The notes beneath the pieces were generated by a model that did not search any database, was not told the origin of the DNA, and was given only the letters and a program-made list of their open reading frames with translations. Below are positions 50,958 to 63,236 of a stretch of DNA of 64,000 bases, in pieces. This stretch comes from Malurus cyaneus samueli (Eukaryota > Chordata > Aves > Passeriformes > Maluridae), in the NCBI GenBank assembly GCA_009741485.1, contig CM019215.1, positions 81,362,187 through 81,426,186 of the forward strand, read 5' to 3'. How positions within the stretch are numbered: position 1 is the stretch's first letter; each line of letters starts with the position of its first letter. The position numbers and the translations under genes were made by a program.

Positions 50958-51120
50958 ATCATAGAATCATGGAATCATGTGGATTGGAAAAGACCACTGA
51001 GATCTTTGGGTCCAGCCATTAACCCAGCACAGCAGTGCTAGCCACTAAGCCATGTCCCATCCCTGTGGCATGTCCCAAACACATCTACACACCTTCATAT
51101 ACCTCCAGGATTGGCAAAAC
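50958..51120 (-). mobile_element. CR1 LINE 3'-end fragment
   Basis: As the complement, it starts TCATAGAATCATGGAATCATG, which is two copies of the CR1 terminal octamer (CATAGAAT, CATGGAAT). It continues with GGATTGGAAAAGACCACTGAGATC, CCAGCCATTAACCCAGCAC, CCACTAAGCCATGTCCC and ACCTCCAGGATTGG, all standard words of bird CR1 3' untranslated sequence. Only about 160 bases remain; the match fades near 51,120. It differs from the larger copy at 20,291 in its diagnostic bases (CATTAACCCAGCAC against the CCATGGGCAGGAAC type), so it belongs to another CR1 subfamily. It has the same orientation. Confidence 0.93.
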
Positions 51121-52938
51121 TCTTCCTGCATGGAAAAGTGCTCCATGGAGTGAGGGATGCTGCTGACCAGCTCTTAGGAGGTGTTAACTTCTGTTGGAGC
51201 TAAGAGCTTCTGAAAGCAATGAACTCATTGGATTACTGTGGCTACAGATACACCAAGAAAGAACAGTGTGGCAGAGGGACACAGAAGTGCACTGCTTTCC
51301 CCTTACTCGATGCGTTACAGCACAAACCATTTCATAAATCCCATTAGGGGTCCATAGTAGTTACTTCATGACGGTGTAATACTTAGAGACTTGCGAAAAA
51401 TATGGTCTCTAAGACCCGAATTCCTGATGACAAAATAAATATGGTCCAACATAGCCAAGCAACACAGAACTCATGTTGGTTTTGTTGAGCTTTTTTGTTT
51501 GTTTTAATCTGAGGAAATGCTAATTTCACCGGTAAAGTTGTATTCCCAGCCATTAATGTTGCTGATTTTTATCTACCCTCTGCAGAAAAAAAAATCTGCC
51601 TCTTCTCGATGATTGTGAGATGGTTTGCAAGTACCTGATTTCCCACCCTGCACCTTGCCCTCTCTGTCCCCATCCCCACTGCCTTCCCCTTGCTCTCCCC
51701 AGAGATGGGATAAGGATGCTGCATGGCAGATTGAATCAGGGCACCTTATTCCGTACATTTTGCATCTTTGTTAAGGAAATCCTTACTCACCAAATGTATC
51801 CTGGCTCTTTTGTCTCCGGGGACTGTGTGCTCTGCTTAATCCAGATTTATACAGAAACCCAGATGCAACTTGAAGTCTTCAAACTCAGCTGGTGCAGCTG
51901 AGAAAATGCGCAAGGATACAAGAGAATTTGTGGCAGTTTTGAATTAAGTAAGGAAACTATGAGATGTTTTCTATATTTATGTCCCTTTGAAACGCTTCTT
52001 TGCTAATTCATACCACCCACTTGACATCTTGTCTCTCTGCCGTCTTTCCTGTTGCAAACACGAACTATGTTTGTAAGATTGGATAGTGGAACCTAACAAT
52101 TTAGTGTTTTCAAGTGTTCCAAATTCTCTGAGGGAAATTATATACATTTGGGCTATTTTTCTGTGCTTTACCACATGCGCAGCACAGAAGTGTGGCTGAT
52201 AGGTGAGGTTTTTCATATTTCATAACAGAATTCCATATTTCTTGGCCATTTCTTACATTTATTAGGAGGCATGGCCCTGTGCGGATCTGACAGTCTGCAT
52301 GTGCCCGTGGGTGGCTCTGGGAAGAGCTTATCAGAGATACTAAGGCTCACATCAATAAAATCAACAGGCTCTAATTATTCCTTTACCCTCCTCAACACAA
52401 CCACAGACAAGACATCTTCTGGGCTCAGTCCTGTCAGTTGCCAAGCCAAGACACTTAAGCACGTACTTATCTTGGAACAGTCACCTTGAACTGTGCCTTC
52501 AAAGAAAGACTGTGCATAAATAAGACCTTTGTTGATTCAGTACCTACAGAATACAGCATCTTTCAAGAAGTCCTCTGTGCCCTTATTTCATCTTCTGTCC
52601 TTTGTCTTGTCCTCTTAGAGCGTCAGTGCTTGAGGCAGCAATCATTTCTCATCCTCTCTGAGTGTGTGTATAACATTTAGTGATGGAGATTTTTATCTGA
52701 ACTGAAGCCTTTAATTGTCTTCAATGGCTGTGACTACGGTTCTGTGAGGAGAAAAGAGAGGGGCTCTGCATTTCTTTATAATAGTGCTCATTATTATTCT
52801 TGACTCTTTCCCTTGCTTTCCTTTACTCTTGTTAAGCATTCAATTTTTGTCAGGATTTCATATTTCAGGCTGCAACTCAGAAATTTCCTTGTGATATGTT
52901 ACTATACATATTTTTGTTTTGTTGTTTTCTTTGTTGTT
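51121..52938. other. Unique non-coding sequence
   Basis: No gene is supportable. Frames at 51620-51901 (93 codons), 51977-52216 (minus) and 52271-52489 lack motifs. 51,640-51,700 is a CCCT/CCAC-rich, less AT-rich patch. No repeat was recognised beyond the CR1 end. Confidence 0.5.
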
Positions 52939-52950
52939 GGGGTTTTTTTT
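52939..52950 (+). repeat. G4T8 tract
   Basis: GGGG (52939-52942) followed by eight T, after TTGTTGTT. It belongs to the same set as 14781, 19166, 43297 and 60895. Confidence 0.85.
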
Positions 52951-55900
52951 ATTTATTTCAGTTTCAGTAAGGATATGTTGCCAAGGGGAGAAAGGGCATT
53001 TTCTCCAAACCACTGAACTTTGCTACTAGAAACATGAGTAATAACAAAGTCAGGAAAGCAAGTAACAATGGATCAGCTTGTGCCAAGCAAGGCAATAATT
53101 TGATCAACCTGGTTGTTTTTTCTCCATCTATTGAATTAATAACATGAAATGAATGGGGGAAACTGTCTAGTGAACTCACGATAGAGGAGATGCTTGTTTC
53201 CTCTTCAGGTCCCTGTAACAAGTTGGCATATTTACACTACAGCACACTATTTTGCTTTTGGATTTGTAGCATCCAATTTTCCCGTCATTGCCTTCTGTGC
53301 CACTCTGTAAATTTACTATGAAAGATACACCTTGGTTTTTTTTTCTAAATTTTTACAATATTTATTCTTCTTTTAGGCATATATTCTGTCTTTTGGGCCC
53401 TTTACACGTTCTCTATTCCATCTCATTTGTCTTTGGAACACCTTATTTTACACATTTTCCCAAGGCAGCTGACAAACCTCAGGACACTGACATTTTAGCT
53501 GAGGTTGTGAACAAACAATGAAGTCAAATTCATGCAAACTGAGTTTTGTCTTGGTTTTGTTGATATTGTTCATTCACTTGGTTAAGATTTTTAGCTTTTC
53601 TTCTCTTCATGCCAGGTCTTATTTTTCTGTAAGAGAACAGTTTCTTGGACATGATTTTGTTTAGTCACAGAATGTACATGTAGTATGTGAGTGTAATGGG
53701 CTGGGACTACAGCTGTTTGTTTTATTTCTAACTACCACATGATCTCTTTTTGACTGTTTGTATCATCCTGGCTCTCCTTCTAAGCTCCAGAGACCAGCCA
53801 TGTCTTCCTGACGTTTGGCATCCTCACATTTTAACAATGCTTCTTGTATCCTCTCTTCCTTCAACATGAATCATCCTCCCTCCCCTCATCACCATCACCT
53901 TCAGAAGAGCCCTTCAGTGTTTGTATTGATTATTGTCAGACTGAGTTTGCATAAGACAATCATTATCTAGCCAATGCTCAGCAGTTCTGTTAGTCTGAAT
54001 TATCTCATTATTCCTTATCAGTCATATATAAATAGTTATTCTTTAGAGAAATTTAAGAAGCAAATATTTATCTTCCACTTTTTAAAGAACACTAAATTAT
54101 TTTTGCAAAACAAGAAGCTAAAACTCATGTTCTCTTCCCAGAAGTAGTCACTGGTTGTCCTTTCTGCTCTTTCTGCTCCACCTGCATAGACCAGATCTGT
54201 TTGTCTCCTTGATGGCAATCCCTTGTAGTTTATTTCCTGTGTGTATCCTGGCTCCTTACAGACACATTTACAATGCATTTACCAAAAGACAGTCTGCTTA
54301 CTTAAGGCAAGAAGAAACCAAAATTTTCTGCAGACAGAAACAAATCTCAGAGGCTAGTGATCAGCCAGAGAATCTGTGCTAGAGAAGGAATATCCCTTGG
54401 TATTAAGCTACAGGTGTGTGCTGAGCCCAGAAGTGCAATGGGATTGGGATGGGTGTAGTAGTCCTACTGTGTAATCGAATATTCATTTTTTTATGCAGAT
54501 AATTCTCTGCTATAAATGGGCATCTTTTTTTATGAAAGTCTTAGCTAGGACAGGTGAGCATCTCTTGCTCCTAAAGACCTAATATTAGATGGGAAACATT
54601 GAAAGGTGGCGGTGCTGTCCCAATGGTAAAGCGCAATGGGATAATGAGGCTACCTCACAATGAATAAAACCTTGCTCTCCACTATACTAAAATGAATGGT
54701 TTCATATTTGATAAACGTATCAAATACCCACAGGGAGCTTGATGGATAATTGGCAAATCATGTCACCATTCAAGAGAAGGTCATCTCTTAAACTCTTGTG
54801 TCTCAGCTATTTTAACTCCAGCTCTGCTGTCATTTAAATACTTTGATATTCTCAGTGCTGGCAGCTGAATTTGTCTCATTTAATATCTTTTCCCACACAG
54901 TGCATCAATGAGATGCAATCCCATATGTGATTTCTCATACAGTGACTTCTCCATGGTTGAAGTTCAATTGAAGCAAAGAGAGACTGCAACAAGAGTAAAG
55001 TTTCTTTTATTTAGAACAGTGGTATCAGCTCAGCATTAAAATGTTTGGAGTATTTTGGGGTTTGCTTTGTATTTTAAATGACTGCAGCATTTATGTCAAG
55101 AGTGTGCTAAACCATCATATCCTCTCTTTTGTCTTTAACACGAAATCCATCTTGATTATGTATCTCTTACATAAAAATAGATGCAGACAGAGATTTCTCC
55201 CATATTAATTGGAGAAATTGCCACAAGCCTTTGCAGCTATTGAGGACTAATTACACAGATATTAGAGAACAAATGCCATAAATGGTCTAGTGTATAGATA
55301 TGTAAATGCCAGATTTCTTTCTTTAAAGTAACTTTTTTAAATCAATACTGAGGACAATGTTTGAGGAAACAGTATTAGCAAAGTCCCAAGTGAGTGAGAA
55401 TTGATTGCAAGCATTAGTTCTACAGCACAATAATTCAAACCAGATCTGTAACTAACAGGGAAAAGAAGTTTTTCTTAGTTTAGATGTATCTTCTTTAAAA
55501 AAAAAAAAAAATGAATGCATAGTTGTAGCCTTGACTCTGGAGTGGTTTACCTTTTGACGCTTGATTTAAAAATTGAAGGAACCGAAATATTACTCCTAAG
55601 CCAGGAGATAAGACTGACTACATAGAAATGTGAACTACCACATGCACTATGGAAGGGAGCCTCCCTTGGCCCCCTTCATGGTTTAAAATTGGAGGACAAG
55701 ATATCTGACTACTGGGGGAAAAAAGTAACAGATAAAATTATGCACTTCTAGTCTGATTTTTTAAAATACTCCCTCCCTACCTTTTCTGCTGAACAGCTCT
55801 ATTGCTGGGATTAAAAACTGAAATTTAGAAAGAAGTAAGGCTTGTTCCAGAGAAAAGCTATTTTATTTTTTTAGCATTTCAAGGTCTTGAGAATGCAGAG

Positions 55901-57561
55901 CAGACTGTCCTAGCATTGAGGGAGGCCCAGTTCTCTATACTGTAACATGTCTCCAGTTTCTGTGGAGAAGCCTTTAGTGTACACTTGGAGCAAAACCAGC
56001 CTATACAATTACTATGTATGTAATTAGCTGTGTTGTTCTGCTGCCTGTGTAACGTAAGAAGGTAAGGAAATCAAATTAAGTGGAACTTTATTATCACTTT
56101 GTGAACAGTGCTACTTGTACAAGCTGGTGGCTTCTTAGAGCAAGGAACTGTTCCCAAAAAAAACCCATGAAAATCTATCCAATATATTTGAAGGTACCCA
56201 ATTCTGCAAGTCTCATTTACCTCTTCATTAAGATTGGAGTCATTAAGGGATGTAGATACTTTACTCGAGAGCAAAACAGGGAACCTCTCAATTTCCTTTA
56301 TCTGCTGGATAACTGAAGTAACCAGGATCACTTACAAAATAATTTAGGAAATTGAAGATTCATTTGAAGACATCTCCTGGATTCTGCACTTCCTCCCAAG
56401 GGCGTGAGCAAGAAGCAGAGCACAGGAACTCCTCCATGGTGTTTCTGCAAGCTCCAGTGTTCAGGATTATCTGTTTTTAATACATACTGTGTGGAAAAGA
56501 AATTCAGTAGTAGCTATCAGCAGTCACATACCATTAATTTTTTGCTGAAGATGAGTACAAACTAAGGCACAAGGAAATGGATTTTCTTGCCTGGCATGTT
56601 GTCATATGTTTGTGGCAGAACGTTCTGAGAAAAAGTATTCTGCTTTATGTTTTTAGTAATAAAACTCTACCTATTTTCACAAAGCTTCTTTGTATGCTCT
56701 GACAAGGGCACTTAAATCCCTGATTCTATTATCAGTAAAATAAAATGTAAAATCTCATTATCTACCATAATGGAGTGGCACACGAAAATTACTTATAGTC
56801 TGTTTCTTTTAAAAATATACAGGTTTTACAGTAAATTTTCTACAAGCTGAAATAGTAGAAGATTGGTGGGATGACTGGCATCAAAAAGCAGCACACTAGG
56901 AAAGAACACAGCCTTGCTTGCTCTGGACTGCATGTGATTTGTTATGTCGTGCTGGGCTGAAGACAGCTCTGCACTGAGTCATCTGGTGTGACCCTGCACC
57001 CAGGGCACAGCTCATCCCGAGTGGATTCACCTCCTTGTGAATCAGAAAGTTGTCTTTAGGCCCACAGCCACACTGATCAGAGGGACCAACAGCAGGGAAA
57101 GGAAAATCCTGTCTTGTAAAAAGATGTGAGACATTACTCCATGACCCTGACCTCCTGTAAGAAGAGTGAGTTTGCAAATGTAGAAATTCTGGGTAAGGAG
57201 ACAACAGATCTTTGAGGCAAGACCTGTCAAAGCAATCCAATAGTGACAACTATCATTAGCTCTGAGCTGCAATTTCCTAACCTCTGTTTTTCAGTCTCAT
57301 GGAACTTGTCTGAAATTTGTATTTTCTTGACTGCAGCTTCATTCTTCAACTCTGCCTGAACATAAACCCTTTGCTTCTAGTATCTGATCAGAAAAGTTGT
57401 TTCTTCATAAGAAGAAACCTGGGAAGGAAAATATGCTTTGTAATAAGAAGGGGGTATTTTAAATAAGAAAAATTACTGTATTTTGAATTATCTTTACTGA
57501 AAGGAATAGGGAGGAGATTGATTTTAATTTAATGTGAGCAGTTAAAATTTTATTTTTGAGA
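52951..57561. other. Unique non-coding sequence
   Basis: Nothing is recognisable as a gene or repeat family. A15 lies at 55497-55511 and CCC-A8-CCC at 56153-56166. Overlapping plus and minus frames at 56071-56331 and 56896-57272 run in several phases and look like chance. Confidence 0.5.
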
Positions 57562-57750
57562 ATGTACAGTAGATCCCTCCTGTCGCTCCTGTTCTCTTGC
57601 CAAGTGCACAGACCAGCAAGGGTGATCTACAAGTACATGCGAGCACCACAAGCATTAAATTTGCCACTTAACTACCCAAGGAAGGAGGCTACAGATGAAA
57701 CAGAGGTTCCTTCATCTTTGGAGAAACTTGAAGAAATTAATTTGCTTTGA
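57562..57750 (+). other. Open frame with protein-like tail, weak
   Basis: An ATG at 57562 reads 62 codons to TGA. The second half has a balanced, charged composition (motifs IYKYMRAPQ and SSLEKLEEINLL). It could be the last exon of a gene, because CTCCTGTTCTCTTGCCAAG upstream is pyrimidine-rich, although the nearest AG is followed by no clear exon start. I recognise no family. Recorded as a weak candidate only. Confidence 0.12.
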
Positions 57751-60700
57751 AAACTCATGCACAGCTAATAAGAGGCTATTTTTCTGTATGGAGAAGAATG
57801 GGCAGCTGTTCATGTCTTCCCTTGTATGATCTATGAGGTCTTTTCATTCTTTACATACAGAAGCATATGTGATGCCTAAGAGAAGATGGAATCCCAGTAA
57901 TTGCACCCAAGTGAATGGATAAAGTGCTGTCAGAAATTTAACTTAATCAAGTAGTTTCTTCTAAAATTAACCTTTGTGATCTCACTGAATTTTCTCTTTC
58001 TGTGTATGAATTTTTCAGAACAGACTCAGTATTTCAACACAACTCCTTTTTAAACTTGGAAAAACTGAACTTCTGTGCCTTTGAATTATTTCACAAACAC
58101 TGACATCATTGTCAGCTATCAGATATTGCATTGCTTTAAGACCATACAAATATCTTTCTTGATATTTGAACACAGGAGCTTGTTGAGAGGCCCATGACCA
58201 TGACCAGCTCCTTGTATACAGATATGATTCCAAGCTCACTCCTGTTCCAAGCTGTGTACAAGCAGAGAGCAGGCTTTGGAGAGTCCCCTCTCATCATCTG
58301 AATGCCCCACTGTGTGCTCTTCTTCTTTGATTACAGACCTTATACTCGTGTTTAATTTCTGTTATTATTTTGGAAATATTCAGTTTAGATCTAAATTTTG
58401 AACTGTATTTCCAGTATTGGCTCAGTTTTCATCCTGATCCAAAGCCCAAGCCAAATCTGCCTGATTTCTCACCCTTTTTATTTTACTAATAAGGGCTTGC
58501 TGCAATGTCCCTCCTTCCAGTCATGGCACCTGATTCGTGGCTGCCTGATGTTACCACATGTGCTTCAATAAAGTAAACTCTTATCAGATCATGAGAAATT
58601 TATCTTTGATCATAATCTTAGCTCAAGTCTGATCAGGTTACACTATCATTAGTCAATTTTACAGCCTTTCTAGACATTTCACATACAGAGCCTTGTCCCT
58701 GTACAGCATTCATTTGGATTGGGAGGAGATGGAATTTACACCATGATACTTGGATCATCCATCACAGAAGTTGAGTCAATCTGGATTGCTCTTGAATATG
58801 TAATGAACCATGCTATGTGTAACAGAACTGTTTTCAATGTTTTTTTCTTTTAACAGCATTACTAGACTTCTTGAAGTAATAAAGATGTAATGATACCTGT
58901 TTTCGATTTGATTTTTTTCTTTAAGGATTCTGAGATTTCTGGATTTATTCAAATTGGAAGACAATTTTACTTTCAGACTGTGGTGCTAGTGGCCTATCAG
59001 CTATCACCAAAACCAGCTTTAATAGACCCTTGAAATCACTGTAGAACAAAATCAATCTAACTTGAAACCTTTTGCTGAAATATTCATGCTGTAGTTTTGC
59101 TTTGCCACCTTTGTGGAAATAATCTTTGAGACAATTAGCATCTGAGTCCAGCATGTGTTTTCCCTCTAAGTAAAGGAAGAAGGGAGGATTTCTGAAGATA
59201 ATAACAGAATGTTAAGTACATAGCTAGAAAGATTGCTTTCCTGCTGTCTTGTTCCTATCTCTGAACAGATTATTTCTGTAGATACTACTTAAGCCTTGCA
59301 GCATAGTTTGAGTGGAACATCCGCTGCTATGTGGTTGGGATTAAAATTCACATGATTTTTATCTTGCAATGTTCCAGTATTTTCAGCTTTTATGCTTTTC
59401 TTCATCTGCTAAACTCTGAGTGGATTTGATCAAGCTGATGGATAATCAGCTTAGAATGTATTTGGATACAATATATGGATTTGGATACAGAGAGCCTAGA
59501 TAGTTTTTTTCAAAATTTGACTAATCAATTCTTGACAAGGCTTCTTCAGTGACATCCAGAAGTTACTTTTGGACATCGTAGCCATGCAAACTTAGCACTT
59601 CTCTCCATGTGGTTGATTCTGTCTGTTTGCCATCATAAGAGCCCCAAAAGCTCTACATTTGCGAGTGTACCAAGATGTATGAATCAGCCTGGTAGCATAC
59701 CTAAAAAAGATCCTGGCTAAAAATAAAGAAAATGTACCTTTCACAAAATAGCTACATTAGAAGTGAAAAGACACTGCTACTACTGCCCACTTCATGATTT
59801 CAAATTGATCACACTTTTCTGCTATCATGTTTTAGGTGAACTTTCCATGTCTCATTTCCAAGTTAATGGCCTGTTGGTCAGTGTGTCAAGCCTGGAATAT
59901 TTCACAGCCTGTCTCAGAAAATCTTGACCATTTGCCTTAGACCACACAGCTTTTAGGTACAGCATCTGAGCACAGTGTGCTTCATCCACAACCAGGTGTG
60001 CTTTGTGATTCACAGTGTCTTGCAGGATCTGAGTCTCCATGATTTTCCAGAAGGATTACGAGAGGACTTGAAAAAGCAAAGAAAGTCTGCAGTCCCAGTG
60101 ACTCTTCCTTGTCCAGCTGTATAATGGCATATTTCAGTGTGTCCAGCACAGTAACTAGTACAACCTTCTTCAAAAATTCATCTTGATAGTCTGGCCTGTT
60201 CAGTAAAAGACCGCATGACAAAAGCTGGTGCTTTATCATGGTGCCTCTCCAGTGATATCTCCATCTCTTCTCTGTTCTGAGCTCTACCCACTCACAGCTG
60301 ACTTTGCACCACATTAGTCTATAGTTAGAAATTCCATGCTCAGAGTGAGTTATATAACTGATAGCAGCGTTGCATTCCCTGGAGGATATTAAACATCTTA
60401 CAGCACTTGTAGGGAAGATGGAGTACAAACCATGCTGCTGACACCAAGGCTGCTTTTTAAAAAATGGCTTGTTAATATGGAGAGTTCTTCGTGCTCTGCC
60501 ACCAGTGTGGGCAGGGCAATTTTCAGCAAGTGGGGTGGTGATGAGAGGTCAGGGACAGGGGAGAGAGAGACTATTTGTGAGCATATATGTGCATCTAGCT
60601 AAACTAGCAAAGGAAACTTGTCTCATTCCACATCTGAGTTTAAATGCATGAGCTTTTTTTGTGCTGTTGCCTCAATCCCAACCTGCATGGAAGGTGAAAG

Positions 60701-60894
60701 GCTGAGCAGAGTTCTTGCAGTAATTTTTAATTGCTGCATAGATGCACCACTGCCATTATTTAATGCTTTTTCAGAGTACCTCAAATATTTTTGTGTTGTG
60801 GAATGAAATCTCTACATGATTTTCATCTCTTTATTCAGTCTTTGTCTGTATGCTCTTGTCAGCATTAAACTCCCAGAACACTGTGCTGGGTTTT
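57751..60894. other. Unique non-coding sequence
   Basis: This includes a 148-codon minus-strand frame at 59982-60428 that opens with TTG, and an overlapping minus frame at 59852-60040 containing VVDEAHCAQ. Neither matches a family I know, and their lengths are within chance. A perfect hairpin lies at 59432-59452 and an 11-bp repeat ATTTGGATACA occurs at 59460 and 59479. Confidence 0.45.
59432..59452. other. Perfect 8-bp hairpin
   Basis: AAGCTGAT, loop GGATA, ATCAGCTT. The stem is complete, and the loop of five is ideal for a small hairpin. There is no T-run after it and no gene beside it. It may be chance or part of a longer RNA fold. Confidence 0.5.
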
Positions 60895-60912
60895 GGGGTT
60901 TTTTTTGGGAGG
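60888..60912 (+). repeat. G/T block with G4T8
   Basis: GGGTTTTGGGG followed by eight T and GGGAGG. It carries the G4T8 motif (60895-60906) and three G-runs plus a GG, so it is a weak quadruplex candidate. Confidence 0.8.
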
Positions 60913-63222
60913 ATTTTTGCAGTGTTTTGTGTCTGTATGAAGAGCTGAGTCTGTCTTTTTACTATGTACCCACCAACATCACATTCCCAAGGGAGGCTAG
61001 TGAAACATCAAGTCATAGCACTATTTTAGCTGATACTGTCGTGAAGGTACATCATCAGCCACTTCCTCCACTAAAGTGTTTGTGAGGGAGCTATTAGAAA
61101 ATGTACAAGGAAGTTGGAAGTCTTTCTTGAGTTTTAGTGAAGAACCTGAAAAGGAGGGCATCTGCTGCATTGGCCCAGGTTCAGGGCAGACATTCTTTGT
61201 CCAGCACAGTGTTTAGTGCTGCCCAGGAGTTTGGTGGGGGCAGAAGTCCTGTTTGTTCATAGCCCACCTTGTCTCTTTCTTCCATGATGAAAGTAATTAA
61301 TGTGAGAAAATAAATGAAAAGAAAGCATGTCCACAACAGTAGAAATCCCGCTCTGTACAAAATCTTGTGGTTACTTCGAAAAAGTACAGCTGATTTTAAC
61401 AAAGACATGGCCTCTGGGAAGAAATGCATGTTTTGATGAAAATTTCTGCAGGAAACCCTGGATAGGATTTTGCTTTCATTTTTAAATTTAAATCTCTTCA
61501 GTGGATATGTAGGTATTTTTTTATTTTATTTAAAAAGTACTTCTTTTTCAGAACAAAAATACACCGAAAACCTTTGCACGGGATTGTGTCTATCCGATAA
61601 CGATGAAATCCCTTTTTTTGAGGGGCACTTGACCCAACCAAATTAAGCATTCTCAGAGTGACCTTTTCCAGTGAAATTAACCCATACTGATGAATCATCA
61701 GTGCCCAGGTTTGACAGCTGTCAGTAACTGGCAAGTCTTCACTCTGAAGTGGGGAAGCTGAACACCAAACGAGTGCACTCAGCCCCCTGTAATGGGAACA
61801 GCCTTCTGTTTCAGGTGTGCAAATCTTATCGCTGCCTAGGAGTTGTGGTGATTTTCCTTAAAAAAAAAAAGTGGCAGCAGAGGAAATACATGAGCATGTA
61901 AGTTCTCTCATTCTTTTTATTTCTCTCACCAATGAGGTAAAAATAGACCTTTATTGAGATGTAATACAGCCTGCAATTAGGGTATTGATTTTACATGCGA
62001 TGCTGAATGTACCATGAAGTGGAGGTGGGTAGTTCAAAAGAATGATGCTGCCTCTCAGTCCTTTTGAGGCTCTGTTTGCTTGATCTGCCTCTGACCCATA
62101 GCCCTACACCCTGCTGTCACACTCAGCCCCCTCCTGTGGATAGCAGCACCTTTCTCTTCCTCTCCCTCCTTCACTTACCCTCTTCATCTGTGATATGAGG
62201 AGACCTGATCTAAAAAGAGCATTGGGGACAGTGAGAACAACTACCACTGGAGTCACTTAAACACATGGACTTGTAAACTTGACTGTTCTAAGCCTGTCCA
62301 AGCCAGGACTACAATCTGAATTAAACATAAGGTAACTCCTTTCACTGAATCAATAAGTGCAAATAACATAGCTTGCAACCATGTTTTATTTCCCAGACAA
62401 AAATGGTTCTTAACAGCTTTCTGAAGGCTATGCTTCAGCCACCTGCTGCTAAAGTTGTTTGCATTTTCCTAGAAAATTTGATCTTCTGCAGCATTAAAAC
62501 AGACAAGTACACAGTCAGCATGCTTGTGCATACTTGGGGCTAGATGTTTGAGAGTCGTATTTTTTAACGAATATTATAACTTCCTACAAATTTTATCTTA
62601 GCAAGTATAAATTACAGGGATGGAGGGTGGGGAGCTGGAAATGTGGGAATCTTTCTCTCGGACTCAATTTTAGCTGCATTTTGGAGACAAAGGAGATCCT
62701 CACTGTTATTGAGAAATGTCAGTTTGGTGTTTTGCCACGTACCTCATATTTGCATTTCACTGCAAGATCCTGTTATCTTGATATTCCTCTCTGGTATGTA
62801 TGCTCTGGTATTTGGGTTCCTGCAGGGACCTTAGAACATGTATTTTGCAGTACTTGTTTCCACTTTGCAAATACACTGAAGCACACTGTAATACTAGTTG
62901 ATTTTTGCAGCTGGCATATGAATGTATTGTACTCCCAACAGGAGAGGGATTGAAATGCAGATGCTGAGAACAGCTGTTTACAGTGAAATCCCATTTCCCA
63001 GTCAGTTGCTTTGAGCAAGAGGAGTTTCCCCTAGAAAAGCAGATCACCTCTGCTTTTACTTTTCTTTACACTATTCTCCTTTCTAGGGGTATAAATGCTG
63101 AACAAATATTCCACATTTGTTTTTTCACAATTAGTTTCATTGGCAAAGCTAACAACAATGAAAATGTCCTTCTCTAGGAGCCCTTCTCTTTTCTGCTATT
63201 GCTCTAATCCTCTCCAGGCCAC
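60913..63222. other. Unique non-coding sequence
   Basis: No gene or repeat is supportable. The 108-codon frame 62627-62953 (plus) is overlapped by other frames in the same DNA on both strands. A11 lies at 61860-61870. Confidence 0.5.
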
Positions 63223-63236
63223 CAAGTAATTACTTG
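63223..63236. promoter_or_regulatory. 14-bp palindrome with TAATTA core
   Basis: CAAGTAATTACTTG is a perfect palindrome centred on TAATTA, the dimeric homeodomain core, with CAAGTA-type flanks like NK-class sites. It lies in a less repetitive patch (about 63,190-63,340) and may be part of an enhancer. No gene is near enough to assign it. Confidence 0.3.

Noticed and set aside
52271..52489. Frame with GSGKSLSE, reminiscent of a P-loop.
   Set aside because: No hydrophobic beta strand precedes it, the consensus GxxxxGK[ST] is not properly met, and no downstream Walker B is present.
59852..60428. Two overlapping minus-strand frames (148 and 62 codons), the second with VVDEAHCAQ, suggesting a DEAH or RecQ helicase relic.
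   Set aside because: The DEAHC word stands alone: no Walker A, SAT or later helicase motif is present in either frame. The longer frame opens with TTG and matches no family I know. The length is within what AT-rich DNA yields by chance.
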